Shown in pieces: positions 1-11,523 of a stretch of DNA of 64,000 nucleotides. Origin of the DNA: Spirometra erinaceieuropaei (Eukaryota > Platyhelminthes > Cestoda > Diphyllobothriidea > Diphyllobothriidae); NCBI GenBank assembly GCA_902702965.1, contig CACRXP010000020.1:1558791-1622790 (forward strand), given 5' to 3'. The first letter of the stretch is position 1. Each line of letters begins with the position of its first letter. The notes beneath the pieces were generated by a model. It saw nothing but the letters and a program-made list of their open reading frames with translations. It had not been told where the DNA came from and did not search any database. A program made the translations under genes and the position numbers.

Positions 1-815
1 ACAGCAAAAGTCAAACATGCCATAAAAGTCAAAATGGGCGGAGGGTGTTCAGAGATCACTGGTCAGATTCTACTTCTGTCTGGGTCTAAAGGATGGTAAG
101 GGGGAGAGGAAGGTTTCTGGCGATTAGCTGCCCCTACTTCATCGCGACGTGGCGGATGTGAACACTTATGATGGGTTAGTCTTTGACCAGGGGAGCCTTA
201 GCGCCTGTACAAACGCTTTATGCGAGCACTAGGCTGGGTTGGCTAACCGTATGGCCACTGCCTCTGCCGCCGAAAGCATACGCTGATGCATGAACCTGGA
301 TCGTCTCGCCGACACTCTGGAATACTTAGTTGACGTCCACTCGGCGGCTGCTGTCAGTCAAGTGAGCCACAAATGCGCTGGAGATGGACCTCTCTCCATC
401 TTGATCTAACCAGGCAGGATGGTGCTCTCACATCCGCTTAGATAGTCGCCTAGTTGTCCCACCAATATAACCCGACCCAGAGGATCAAGTGAAGGTGTAG
501 GTGCATATTGAAGACGTCTAAAAAGCCAGTCTATCCTTACGTTCAAGGCGTAGAAGCAGAGTACTTGTGAAAACCAGTCTTATCTTAGCGGCTGCGTACA
601 TGAGCGCGATAGCAGCGTTTAAAGGATCATGTAGGAATTCGCTCGCCATAGTCGAAATACCTATTTTAATTTACGGGGAGCAATGGGCGCTATTGAGAGA
701 AGGATGAGCCAAAAATTAACTCCAATTACTTCTGGGAATGTAGTGAATAGCATACACTCCCAGCAATGCCTTAACAGTTTTCCCCCTTCTCAACAAAGCA
801 GCATTGGAATCGTAC

Positions 816-3494
816 CTGTGGAATAATCAACATGATTGGAAAAAACGCGAAACTTGGCTTGCTCATGTTGATGTAATTGATGATTTTTTCCTCACAACCA
901 GGGACCGGAGGTGACATAGCATGTGCTATTGCGTCATTACACAACTTGGCAGGGTTTTTGTCCTTCACTGAACAGCAAGCCACTGGAAGGTTGGCCGGGT
1001 CTGTACAAGAAAAGATAGCAAACGGTAGACACTTCTGACAACCGAGTCTCAGACATTACTGCACCGAGTTCACTTCCTACCTGGAAAGTCAGCGTAGCCC
1101 TTCAGTCCACAGCAGTAATCTTGCGAAACCTAGAATTTAAAAAAATGAAAAATTAGTGAGTCACAAACCTGGCAGGCAAGGGGACTTTGTTTACATGGCG
1201 CGCTAACAATTCCGTACAGATTTGAATGCCCCGTCCAGAACTTTCAAATGCGGTCGCGTAGCCATAAGCAATCAGTGCGTGGGAGTGTTCCCATGGACGA
1301 CACGAAAGACAAGAATGTCTGTTTCTGCCTGCTTTACCGCTATCGCCTCCCCTCTGCCGAATGTGGGATCGTAAATTAAACGGTGCTTCATCATCAACTG
1401 AACCAAGATAGAATTTCAAGTCAGACGACAACATATGAACCAGGCGTGAGCATTCCGGTCTCCGTACTTTCTTCTTCGCCAACATTCCAACAGTGCTCCT
1501 ACGCGTAACTACGATTAGACTTCAGCTACTGATTTGTCCACCAACGGTAAACTATGATAATGTTTTCCCTTATCTGCTTGAATTCACCTCCAGGGAAACA
1601 AGACTATTTTATTTAACTGAAGATGACGACAATTCGAATTGGATGATTTTGAGGTTTTCCAGATGGTTGAAAATACGCACATTCAAAAGCCACCATTCTG
1701 GTGTGACTGCAGTATCTCGGGACTGAACTGCACAACAATTATTATAACAACCAGACCTAAGTGCTCGTTTTAAAAGTCCAGTCGGCGTATCGTGAGATAC
1801 GCCGCTTAGTGTACAGCCAGCATTATGCGAAGTTAGCTAGAACTGGTGAACAACTGTCAAAGGGATTGCCAACAAGTGTCGAAAATTGGGAGTTACTTAC
1901 TGAAATCTTGGAGGTAAGTTACGGCGTGACACGTCACGAGCGACGAAATTTACCGTGTGCTCCTGCGCTGAGCGTGAATCCGGACAGGTGCGCCACATGT
2001 CTTACACCCTCGCGCACCGAATTTCTATGGCAAAACAGGGTCTAGACGATCGAAGGTGGGCTCGGATGCAGTGGCTGATGGAGCCGTCCCTATAGCACAC
2101 GGCGCGGAATCCGCAGAATGTGCCCGACTTTCCGTGAAAACCTAATGCTCAGTTTTTCACCGAATAATAATCATGCAGCCTACTAAGATGGTGCTCCTGT
2201 TAACAAGTGATAAGGATAGATTTAACTAGACGTTAAAATCTTCCGGAAATTTCTTCCAAGTGCAAATAAAGTTCTTTCAATACCTCCTTTGGAAAGTCAT
2301 TATTATAACGAATTTTCATAATCATAACGGACGATTCAGACAGCCTTCCTGGTCTTCCAAATTGATCACAGGACCACACGCACACGGTGTCCAGAAGTCA
2401 CTTTTCCTGTCAGAAGCACTCTCTAAAAATTCTCTTTTAGTACTTTAAAATTTCAAAGTGAGATAAACGTATATGGTCAGCTCGGAAAATTCCCAGATCA
2501 CATACCCAAACGAGATAATAGTACCCATGGTAGAACATGAGGAGAAGTTCGATGCACAGAAACAGGCAAAGACGAAACACACACGGAATGTCACTTACCG
2601 TCATCACCTCGTCCCAGATTCGGACAGCCGCCTGGCTCTCTTCATCACCGTCCTTATTATACAGCGGTAGACGTTCCTCCATATAGGAGACAGCAGACTT
2701 CGAAATCTGTTCAAAGGGCAAAAAGGGCAGGGTTCTCTGCATAATTCTGCACGAAAAAAACATTTCGATGCAGTCAGTCGTCTCCTGTCGGGAAACAGAG
2801 TCGGTTTATGCACTCACCAAGTTAGGGTCCCCCAGTACATAAGCGATGGCCACAATCTGTGCAGCGACCAGAACTCCAAGCAGAATGGCGTACTTGGAAG
2901 AGGAAAAAGTGAAAGAAACACAAGCTCTACTACTCTGCATGAGGGGCCACGATTCCCTACAGCTCGACTGCTTTTAAGAAAACTACTTACTATGCGCAAC
3001 TTTTTCCTCGATCCCCTGCAAGCAAGGATGAGTCCAGCGAGATAGACGATCGAAAGGACAATACCAATGGCGATTAGGGCGGCTGCAATGAATTAGGAGA
3101 GTTATTTTTTGCTCACAAAATATAATATGGCTTGCAAACTGCGAGCAATTTGGTCGACTCACGGGCAGCCTTCACGATGAGGCTCATAGTAAGTTCTATG
3201 CTGAGTCCATAGCTACTTGGAATAAAGGCTGCCAGGAAGCGTGACAGGAATACGGCTGTGACGTCGGTTATTAGGTAACCACCGATGAATACAAGAAAAG
3301 CGGACAGATTCTAAAGGTCCAAGAAAAGGCAATGACATGGGTGCTGAGATCTGGCGGAGACACTGACATGCCCGACGCAAGAGACTTATTTATATTCCTT
3401 TTAAAATACGCACACACGCGCACCAACTTACCATCAGGTACACATGCGTGATAATGATGAGAACTTGTAGACATTTGTTTATCTCGGCGGCCAT
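816..3494 (-). CDS. tetraspanin copy A, exons 1-7 (last exon off window)
   Basis: Membrane protein of the tetraspanin family, which organises other proteins in surface membranes and is abundant in flatworm tegument. Coding exons in transcription order: 3432-3494, 3163-3310, 2991-3082, 2818-2892, 2599-2736, 1081-1129, 816-1000. All have AG/GT borders (donor of exon 2 is GTGAGT) and phases that match copy D. The start MAAEINKCLQ leads straight into TM1. Exon 3 gives TM2 ending in a basic loop (GSRKKLRI) and exon 4 is TM3. Exon 5 opens the large loop with RIWDEVMT, exon 6 carries the CCG motif (DYCCGLKGY), and exon 7 carries ACCSVKD and GCEEK. The exon ending TM4 would lie about 350 bp left of position 1. 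No stop or frameshift is seen. The possible 9-nt microexon (2188-2196) has lost its donor here (GT to CT). Confidence 0.88.
1153..1485 (-). other. conserved intronic ORF, copy A
   Basis: Same 110-codon open frame as in copy D, within intron 5 of tetraspanin A. Starts MLAKKKVRRPEC and ends PARFVTH just before the CCG exon. Function unknown. Confidence 0.22.
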
Positions 3495-3978
3495 TGCAGA
3501 TTAGGCGACGGACACAAGTACTTTTTCTAAAACGGAACGTTGGAGACCTTTTAAAGGAATTGAAATTTCAGTCAGAGACTGAAGACAGGTTTGTTTCCAT
3601 ACAAGGTACTCTGCGGCTGGTCTATAGAAAGAGCCTGGAGAGTAGAAGGCAGTCTGTGCACGATATTATCGAGCCGCACTATTTGCGCCCTTCTCATGAT
3701 TTCATTGTGCGCGTCGGCTTCGTCCTTCCTCTAAGTTATCCCTAGGAATCAGGTTTGTTGTAAAGCGGCGCTCACCGATCGTTCTTACGGAACTCAATCG
3801 TCCCGTTGTGCCTTACGGGCACTCTCTCTCGAGCCCAGCCAGCAGCTGTACAGCGGCGCATGATATAGGCAGAATGTTATTACCGACAGAGACAGGGGAG
3901 ACTGAAGTGGGCATTTCTGGCTTATTAGCCGTCGTCAGCCAAACATACCCAGGTGTTCTACACGTCGGGTTTGGGTAT

Positions 3979-4023
3979 GACTGGCTGAAGACGGCCAATA
4001 AGCATGAAATGGCCATTCCAGTC
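3979..4023 (+). ncRNA. hammerhead ribozyme body, old copy (unit A)
   Basis: Helix I arms GACTGG and CCAGTC pair perfectly, and the core CTGAAGA and GAAA are present. Predicted cleavage follows 4017. Helix II (positions 3993-4004) has lost two of its four pairs, so activity is doubtful. A second, more damaged body in reverse orientation lies at about 3899-3945. Confidence 0.55.
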
Positions 4024-4059
4024 TCCCTTGTCTTTGTCCGCAATAGCAATCAGGTTTGT

Positions 4060-4440
4060 TGTGTCCCTACTCCGAGCGCCTGTCGCAACGCTGGGCCTCT
4101 CGCGAGTGTCTGCACGTGCGCTCCGGCGCTGTCTGGCATTCGTCCACTTGACTCTCCAACTGGCCAATCAGATTCAAGGCCGACTCAAACGTGTCCCGGC
4201 TCAAGACGCAGTGACGCATTCCCACACGGACAGACGTGGAACGCCGCTCACCGGGGGCCGGACGTGCCTTTGTCCGGTTGCCAACTCTCTCCAACCCATC
4301 CTCTCCTTGTTCTGTACAGAATGCAGCCTCCTCCCAACTGACGTCCACCTTCTCTTTCCATTCGGGACCAGGCCTGAAGGTCGTGGTAACCAGAGTCTCA
4401 TTCTTAGCCTGGGCTTCTGCTGCGATGAGTTCCTGTGGTT
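4060..4440. repeat. dispersed repeat Z, copy 1
   Basis: Unidentified repeat found again at 19140-19450, 27160-27490 and, inverted, 42640-42960. The complementary strand has an open frame (4067-4579 minus, 170 codons) parts of which stay open in the other copies. Related wording such as ALNLIGQLES recurs. No known domain recognised. It lies directly upstream of the tetraspanin in A, C and D. Confidence 0.5.
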
Positions 4441-5935
4441 TCGAGTTGTGTGTAAAAGGCGTCAAAGGAACCTGTTTACCACTTATCCCAGCTTCCTGCA
4501 GTGCAGTTGCAGAATTCAGTGAGACCGTAGAATATGACGCTGCAAGTTCACTAGGCAGTAAAGGAAGGACTTGGAGCAAATCCTGTTGGTCCCTCCCCTA
4601 ATCAATCTTAATAATATTTTCGGTCGGAGGCTGCAAACCCCTGCCTAGCCTTTATTGGGGCCTGTTAGGAGATTGTGTCTACGCTGCAAATACACATACT
4701 AACTGAACCCTGAGACCTGCGTCAAGTCAATCATCCTGTCTTTGACCAGAGATGGTGGAAGGCTCCATGCCCTCGCGGCTCCAGCTAACACTACTTTCGC
4801 CCACAGGCAAGTTATCCCGTCTCCTAGGCTATTTAAAGAGCTAAAGACGCGCACCCCGAGACGGGAGTGAGTGGTGCTACGAGAAGCATCGCGGTGATGC
4901 CCAGATGTAGTCCACACTCTTCGGTCGATTGATCAAGTAAAGTACGTTAGATGAGTCCCAATGCTGCGGTCCCTGAAATCACTCCACCAGGTTATATTAT
5001 AAACCCCTGAAAACGAAGTCAGTTAGCGTCAAACGAGGTTCTGCATAGTCTGTATAAATGAGCAACAGCCATAGTATGAAACCGTTCTAATATCACACTC
5101 CAACAAGCATAAAAGTCTTAGTGCTAACATGCGACAGAAGAACATTCTTTGCAAGAGATGATGCTTCCTCATCAGACAAACCGCTTTGTTTGGCTGAGGC
5201 CTCAGGAGAGCTGTTGAATTCCGCAAAGACAAACTGAGCGTAAAACCTTCAGAGTCAGATACTACTTGCATGCAACTCTTGGCCAATAATGCAGCACTGT
5301 CAGAAACCAAGTGCAACAAGACTTTGAGCAATAAAATATACATATCATGGATTAAAATGCTTACCAGAACAGAAAAGTGTATGAGGTTGGTGTAACGAAA
5401 CACCCACTGGCGGAACCCCGTATAAAAGCAGATCTGAGGCTTGGGTGTGACCTCTCAAATTCGATCCGGGCTGTGAACGCTCGAGGTTAGAGATAATTGC
5501 ACCAACTCACACGTCTGAGTGGGTGGTAGCGTTAAAATAGGCACAAACTGCGATAGAACGCTACCAACTCCAGCAATCCAGCAAACGCGTCCTTGCAGGA
5601 ACTCTAAGGCTGCTATTATTTAAGTCAGTGCTGTGTTGGAAATCATGCAATAGGAAGCAGAACGCCTTGAACTGCTTGCCTAAGTAAGGTCAGAATTGTG
5701 ATGAATTTCATTGTTCGAAACGACTCCCTATCAAGTCTAGATGGGTTATATTTCTTCCGAAATAGATGCTACTTGATGCATCACAACAAATTGTATTGTG
5801 TCAATAATCCATTATTTACACCTTTCGGCGGGGCTGGCTTATGTGGCCCCCCTAAACAGAACATAGGAGTAGGGAAGCAACCACCCAAGTAATAAAAGGG
5901 GACGTGTGTATAATTCCGGAAGGAGCAAAATATTC
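4440..5935. other. upstream flank of tetraspanin A, no gene seen
   Basis: Unit-specific sequence shared with 19450-20580 and, inverted, with 40860-42640. Short antisense frames (for example 5029-5403 minus) are not consistent between copies. No promoter element can be assigned by eye. Confidence 0.5.
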
Positions 5936-6160
5936 CCGTGCCCCAACCCCAACAATAACCCTAAGATAAAAACTAAACCATTGCCCGCATCTCGACCCTA
6001 ACCCTAAACCTTAAATCTGCAGTTAGCACCAACCCCTACTCTAACCCAAAACTTGCTACTGACTTACCTTACCGCTGACTTTAAATCTGGCCTTAAATAT
6101 AACCCTTAGCCTTACTCTAATCCTGACTTTAAACCTAGCCCTAAATTCGCTGGAAATTGG
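5935..6160. repeat. degenerate telomere-like (CCCTAA) tract
   Basis: Repeated CCCTAA, CCCTAAA and CTTTAAA variants, including CCCTAACCCTAAACC at about 5997. TTAGGG is the usual flatworm telomere repeat. Copies at 20590-20800 and, reversed, 40625-40860. Confidence 0.55.
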
Positions 6161-6324
6161 CTTAACGCCACCCGTATTGCAGGCAGTTCCTGTTCTCATG
6201 TTCCGTTTAGGGCGCCAAATAGTCAATCCTACTCATTCTTCTTTAATCCCAACCGCTATTGATTTAGCGGAAAAGCGTAACTTCCTCTCAGAGGCGAAGG
6301 AGGAGGAGGACGGAGCTAAATTAA

Positions 6325-6386
6325 TCATCAGTTTGCAGGAGAGTATGCGCATTTATCCAACATGCAACACTAATGCTATACTTCGT
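6325..6386. repeat. 62-bp direct repeat, left copy
   Basis: Identical to 9563-9624. The two copies enclose about 3.2 kb that holds a hammerhead body, the AT tract, the mariner element and PLE1. Confidence 0.85.
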
Positions 6387-6438
6387 CAGCTGAGCAAGGA
6401 AATTAATCTCGGGTGTTCCACACTTCGGGCTTGGGTAT

Positions 6439-6483
6439 GGCTGGCTGACGACGGCTAATAAGCCAGAAATGGCTACTCCAGTC
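6439..6483 (+). ncRNA. hammerhead ribozyme body, probably inactive
   Basis: Helix I (GGCTGG/CCAGTC), CTGACGA, helix II (GGCT/AGCC) and GAAA are intact. The base expected to be U16.1 beside the cleavage site is C, which should abolish cleavage. Followed by the same 3' segment as the array monomers. Confidence 0.65.
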
Positions 6484-6621
6484 TCCCTTGTCTTTGTCGG
6501 TAATACTATCCTGCCTATATATCATGCGCCGCTCTGCGGCTGCTGGTTGAGCTCGAGAGAGAGTCCATAAGGCAAAACGGTACGAGTGAGTTCCGTATGA
6601 ACGATCGGTGAGAGCCCCATA

Positions 6622-6624
<3 letters not shown>

Positions 6625-6664
<40 letters not shown>
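6625..6664. repeat. (AT)n microsatellite
   Basis: About 40 bp of pure AT. The mariner element starts at its right edge, using one TA as target site. Confidence 0.95.
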
Positions 6665-6665
<1 letters not shown>

Positions 6666-6668
<3 letters not shown>

Positions 6669-8582
6669 TACCTGTGCTAACTCATGAAATGTCACGAATT
6701 AACACAGGTTAACGCCTTTAACGCAAAATCGGTAAACACTACGGCTCCCAAAGTCGTATAGCGGAAAATAAACGATGTGCCAAAGAAATAAAGCAAAGTT
6801 TGGTTAAGAAAATATTATTTACTGAGATAAAAATAAATAATTTTCGACAAAAGTCACATTTTCGAGAAACGCCTATATTACAACCAAGTTAATAAAGGCT
6901 ACGTATGAGGACGTATAAAGGAGGAGGGCGCATAAAAGGTCAAAAATAATTAAGGACAGAAACAGATACAAAAAATTAGTACTTTGTAGATTGTCCATTC
7001 GAATTAATAACAGCAGAAAGTCTGTCCGACATAGACATGACAAGGTTATCTATGGTGGATTGTAAAATGTAATTATTAAGTATGAAATCCAATTTTTCCT
7101 GCATTGAAAGAGTCTTTTTAGCTTTGTGCCAATTTCTTTTGACTATTCCAAAAAGATTTTCGATTGGATTAAGGTCGGGACTGTTGGCCGGGATGAAAAT
7201 GGATTGGAGGCCAATTGCGGAGAGCGTGGTTGTTGTCTAAAATGTTAGATTATGTTTGCAAGCGGCATCAAATTCGTACCTCTTTAGAGCGGTGGACAGG
7301 TGCATTGTCCTGCAAAATTACAGTATCCATTCGGCGCCGACTTATGCCGTTGTAGCCGAAAGCATCCTTGACAATTGCAATGAACACCTTGCTGTTGATG
7401 GTGTCGGATGTTGACCGCCAGACAGGCCGCTCACCGAATTTAATCGCCATCCAAACCATCATCCGCCGACAGTTCTTGAATGTTGCCGTCGGTGTAGTAT
7501 GTTCTCTTGGGAAGTTCTTTCCACATATGACAGTTTGGAGCGACTTCGTAGGCTTGTCTAAAAATAGAACCCAATCGCAGAAGAAAATGCTCTTCCAAAA
7601 TGAAGATCTGTATTCAATATAATTCTTAGCAAATAAAAGCCGTTCTCTAATTAGTTTTCTACTAAAATATGGCTTAATCATGGCCTTCCGCCGCTGCAGT
7701 TCAAATTCCTTCATCCTTTTTCTAATTATGTTCATAGAAAACATCGGCAGATGTTCCCGCTGAATGGTCTCAATGGGCATGTAATGAAACTTTTTTAATG
7801 TACGACGAATAAAATCGTCGTCTTGCTTACTTGTGGATCGTTTTGGTCCCCCTATCTTATTTCTAGGAACAGTTTTATCATTAATAATGCGCCACAGAGT
7901 GACCTTGCTAATATTGAAAATACTAGCTAACGACTCACGCGGGATTCCCTCCGCCGCTAATTTTCGAATGCGCTGGAAGTCAACTTCGGATAAGTATTGT
8001 TTAGACATAGTTATCGTTTGGCGTGGCAGAGCAAAGTGACGGCATGTCGCGCGAACTCAATATATATTCGTTTACGACACGCATTTTCAGTCTGGTAAAA
8101 CAATCACACTGATAAACTTTTTTATTTCGGTATTTTGAAACATAAAACTTTACGAATTTGTAAAATAGAATTTTTAGATAAAGAATCGCACGTTATTTTC
8201 TGAACACAATAAGAAATAATTTATCTGCATTTCCCTGATTTTGTTGATATTGAAATTTAATTTTTTCCTTTTGTTCGAAAGTTTATCAAAAAATTTCGTC
8301 CTTTTATTATTCTTCTTAAACAGATTAATAAGGTTACACAAAGAATTTCCATCCGAAAGCTTTAATAGCGTAGGAAACTGCTTGAATATCAGGAATCCTC
8401 CGATTTCGCCTTAATCCGGCCCGTTTTCTATTTAATATACAGATCCGTATCAAACTTTCCTTCAGAAAACGGTCTTTTCGTCCTTATTTCAACCAAATAA
8501 ACACAAATAACGACACCAAAAATACACTTCATTGTCCACTATAATTTTGACCTCGGCATTTCATGAGTTAGCACAGGTACTG
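6666..8582 (-). mobile_element. Tc1/mariner-type DNA transposon, TIRs intact
   Basis: The first 26 bases, starting CAGTACCTGTGC, are a perfect inverted repeat of the last 26. Both ends are bordered by TA (6664-6665 and 8583-8584), the standard target duplication. Length 1917 bp. Encloses one damaged transposase gene on the minus strand. The same TIR style, CAGT at the tip and GAAATG at 21-26, recurs at 25341 and 52601. Confidence 0.93.
6976..8008 (-). pseudogene. Tc1-like transposase, frameshifted
   Basis: DDE transposase for cut-and-paste movement. The N-terminal 246 codons (7268-8008) hold a helix-turn-helix (residues about 5-45, ending TLWRIIND), then FCDWVLF with the likely first catalytic Asp, then LQDNAPVHRS with the second. 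A frameshift near 7268 and a TAG follow. The remaining frame resumes with NSPDLNPIENLF, the third acidic motif, and runs to TAA at 6976. Read through the damage, the spacing between the second and third acidic residues is about 48, more than the usual 34, so a small insertion is likely too. The element could only move with help in trans. Confidence 0.9.
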
Positions 8583-8664
8583 TATATGAAGAATAACTGA
8601 TGTGGTGTGCATTCCGAGGTGATATAATGAGAAAGTGAAGGCTCTTCGGAATATTGAGTTGTAC

Positions 8665-8707
8665 TCGTAAATTTTCAAGTCGGTGACACCGACCCGTCGT
8701 CAGACGA
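8665..8707 (-). ncRNA. hammerhead ribozyme, minimal helix III type
   Basis: Read on the minus strand: helix I arms TCGT (8704-8707) and ACGA (8665-8668) pair fully. The core is CTGACGA plus one unpaired C, helix II pairs GTCGGT with ACCGAC across a 3-nt loop, and GAAA (8673-8676) follows. Helix III is a single A-U pair closed by two bases. Cleavage predicted after the U at 8669. Same layout as 52390-52431 and 38789-38831. Lies just upstream of PLE1 but on the other strand. Confidence 0.68.
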
Positions 8708-8784
8708 AATGAACAGAGGGAAAGTGAAGTCGGCAGTCTAGGTCGGCTGGCGCGACAGGACAGACAACGACAAACAGACAGCTG

Positions 8785-9501
8785 ATGGGTGGGCACCTAG
8801 TTGTGGCACGCCGTGGGGCAGGGGAAGGGAAGGAAGAACCGTTAGGGCTCTCAGTGTTGGAGGCGGTGAAAGAATTGGCCTACTTACATCGGTTGTTCCG
8901 CTCCAACGGATATCCTGCCAGTTTCGTAAAGAACTGTCTCAGACGCCAGAGACAACTACCAAACCCCGAGTCTCATGAAGATAGAGCGTCGCAGAAATTC
9001 TATTCACTGCCGTACATTCAGGGAATCTCTGAAGCACTCTCCCGGCAACTAAAACGCTTTGGCATCTCCATTGCCCATAAGCCCGCATCTTCCCTACGCG
9101 AGACATTATGCCGAGTAAAGGACCCAGTGCCCAAAGAACAATTAACTAACGTCATCTACCGCATACCGTGCGCCAACTGCCCTTGTGTTTATATTGGCCA
9201 TACAGACCGATGTCTTGGGACTCGCATTAACGAACACAAGTTAGCCCTCCGCCGACGTGACCCCCTGTCCCTCGTGTTTGCGCACGCCATTGAGCATGAT
9301 CACCGCTTCAATTGGGATGACACTGAAGTGATCGCAAAGGCTAACACCAGACAGGCGCGAGAATTCATCGAAGCTTGGCATTCTGGCACGACCAGCATCA
9401 ACCGCCACGTCGATTTGGACGCTCATTACGAGGGCTTACGTACACGGTCACTGTCTTGTTCCCACACCTCAACATTTGCTAACCCCCACTCGGCCACATA
9501 G
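8785..9501 (+). mobile_element. PLE1: Penelope-like C-terminus with GIY-YIG nuclease
   Basis: An open frame of 238 codons. Homology to other PLE frames starts near 8860 (RLFRSNGYP; compare FSQSGYP in PLE3), so the 5' part, including the reverse transcriptase catalytic core, is absent. A Cys pair (PCANC) precedes the GIY-YIG-like motif VYIGHT (135-140). Arg147 and Glu150-His151 follow in RINEH, and a later REFIEAW supplies the conserved Glu. In PLEs this nuclease nicks target DNA to prime reverse transcription. No stop or frameshift in what remains. Confidence 0.88.
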
Positions 9502-9562
9502 ACGTATGCTGTTTCGCCTTTCCGCTCCCCCTTGCGACACGGTGAACAACAACCTAAACCCC

Positions 9563-9624
9563 TCATCAGTTTGCAGGAGAGTATGCGCATTTATCCAACA
9601 TGCAACACTAATGCTATACTTCGT
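9563..9624. repeat. 62-bp direct repeat, right copy
   Basis: Identical to 6325-6386, starting TCATCAGTTTGC. A related sequence sits at 39830-39880 in unit D (reverse), where the insert is absent. Confidence 0.85.
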
Positions 9625-9639
9625 TAGTTAGTGTTAGTG

Positions 9640-11523
9640 TTATTAGCAAGGCAACCACGGAAGGCAAATTTATGACAGTGCTGCGGTATTAACAAGCTGC
9701 ATTCCTTGAATTTTATTGTACGCAGGCGAGAGGACGACTCCACCCAAAGATCAACCCATCAAAAGAAGTCTTGGGACTCAGATGACGTACATGTTCCAAG
9801 TTTCGTTTAAATTCCTAGATGACGGGCTGCAAATACTTGTTCCCTGGAAATGGTGGGTAGCTGGGTAATTTCACTGAAGGACAGCCTGCTCATAAACAAA
9901 CAGTCAGAGAAATTTATCGACAAGGAAAATCCAGGCAAAATTACAGTTCCGAAAATACCTTGGAGTGCCTAGCCCTCTTTCGGGATGGGTACTGCGTCAA
10001 GTGAGATCAAACAACGGCTTCGAGGCACGATTCGGTGGATATTCACCAGTCTACACTTAAGGTTCCTATGATTTGCAACGACCATCCACGTTAGAATACT
10101 TAAAGACGTATTGTGTTTTTGAGGTCCAGCGTAGTCACAGATACAAAACTGTCAGAGGCAAGCAAAAACAGTCAGTCAACTGAGCCAACCCCAAAGTGAT
10201 CTTTTAGAAAACAAACAATTCGGTATTGAGAAACTCCACAACAAAGCTACTTATCAAGTCTAAAAACGACGTTATAGGCTCTGCTAGGAGAAACAAAAAC
10301 CGTCGCTAATGTCACCCGGAAGCCGCGGTGACACTGGGGATATAGCCGGAGGTGCGCGAGCCTATGGATCACGTAGCTAACTGCCACGATGCGAATACCT
10401 GACGTCAAAAATCCCTCTTCCCAACTACCCAAGTTCCCCTCCTCCCTCCACGCAACACCGACTGCTGTTTCATGCTGTGTGACCTGGATCATGCCTGACG
10501 ACTTGACCTTGTATTCCCAGCTCGCTCACCTGCGTCACTCGTTCCCTGAGGTCAGAAAATATTCGCCATGAGTGGGCTTATGCTTTCAGTTTATGAACAA
10601 GAAGGGTCTGCAGTTGAAGTAAGTGTCGCGCTGCCTGTGATACAATCATGCCAGTGTCGTTAATATTTTCGTGTTTATGTTGGGAAAATCGTATTTCGGA
10701 GTACAAAAAGGGATCGTTAGACGAATGGTCATTAGGAGAATGTAGCTAGTAACGTTGCTGTGTAATTTTCAGCACGCCATCTTCGATAGTTCACCTTCGT
10801 CATAAAATTGGCATAAAACCGACGCTCGTTATTGACTTCATCCTCGTGCCCTCAGCAATGCAATACACGGCGCTCCGAATTGCCCCCGGTTTCCCCAATA
10901 AACTATTAATTCAGCGCAAATTATTAATACACCGTCGGCACATTTTCGCCAGTCCCTTGTAAGCCCAGTCGGTGATTATTTATTTTGTGATCAGGGCCAA
11001 TGGTCCGAAAGTTGATATGAATATCTGAGCTAAAATCCTTCAACTACTACGGAATAACCGCGTGATATTCACAAACCACCAACAGGCAGGCAGTGTGAAA
11101 CTGCAGTTCATATACCAGAAAACTCACGGGGACATCTGGGGGATCCAATGGTGAGCCGAAACCCTCGCAGCTGCGTCAGGCATCGTCACAAGATTGGCGA
11201 AAAACACGTGGGTCCGGGCATTAAGCTAGCACCTGTTCTGTCAGTATGGCAAATAATTACGCAATGTGCTATTTATCAGATACTGCAGATCAATATTTCG
11301 TCCAGGGCAGCTACATTATTTAGCTTTCTTTCAGCCAGGGACTGTATTGGTCAAGTCAAAGCCCGAATGCAAGGAATTTAGTCAAAAAGGGGGTTGGACT
11401 TGTTGAAAGGTAACTGCAGCACAGTCAATGGCAATATGTAGGCGGTTGAACTGATGATATAGTCAGTAGCATTTAGTTGAAATGCCGACGGGAACGTCGT
11501 CGAAGCCCAGCATCAAATTTGGA
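9640..11523. other. 3' flank of tetraspanin B, no confident gene
   Basis: Duplicated, inverted, at 47620-49480. Both copies hold an open frame with the shared core LRLYPQCHRGFRVTLAT (10247-10492 minus and 48554-48877 plus). In D it ends at a perfect donor (TTG/GTAAGT); in B the donor is GATAAG. No start or downstream exon can be fixed, so no gene is called. Confidence 0.4.

Larger units (their letters stand above)
1..6440. repeat. segmental duplication unit A
   Basis: Contains tetraspanin A and its upstream flank. Aligns by eye with 11911-14599 (unit B), 14658-20850 (unit C) and, inverted, with about 39805-47240 (unit D). Upstream of the gene it holds a pair of hammerhead bodies, repeat Z and a degenerate telomere-like tract in the same order in A, C and D. 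Confidence 0.85.

Noticed and set aside
4067..4579. 170-codon ORF upstream of tetraspanin A as a gene
   Set aside because: It lies in dispersed repeat Z, and the frame is shortened or shifted in the other copies.
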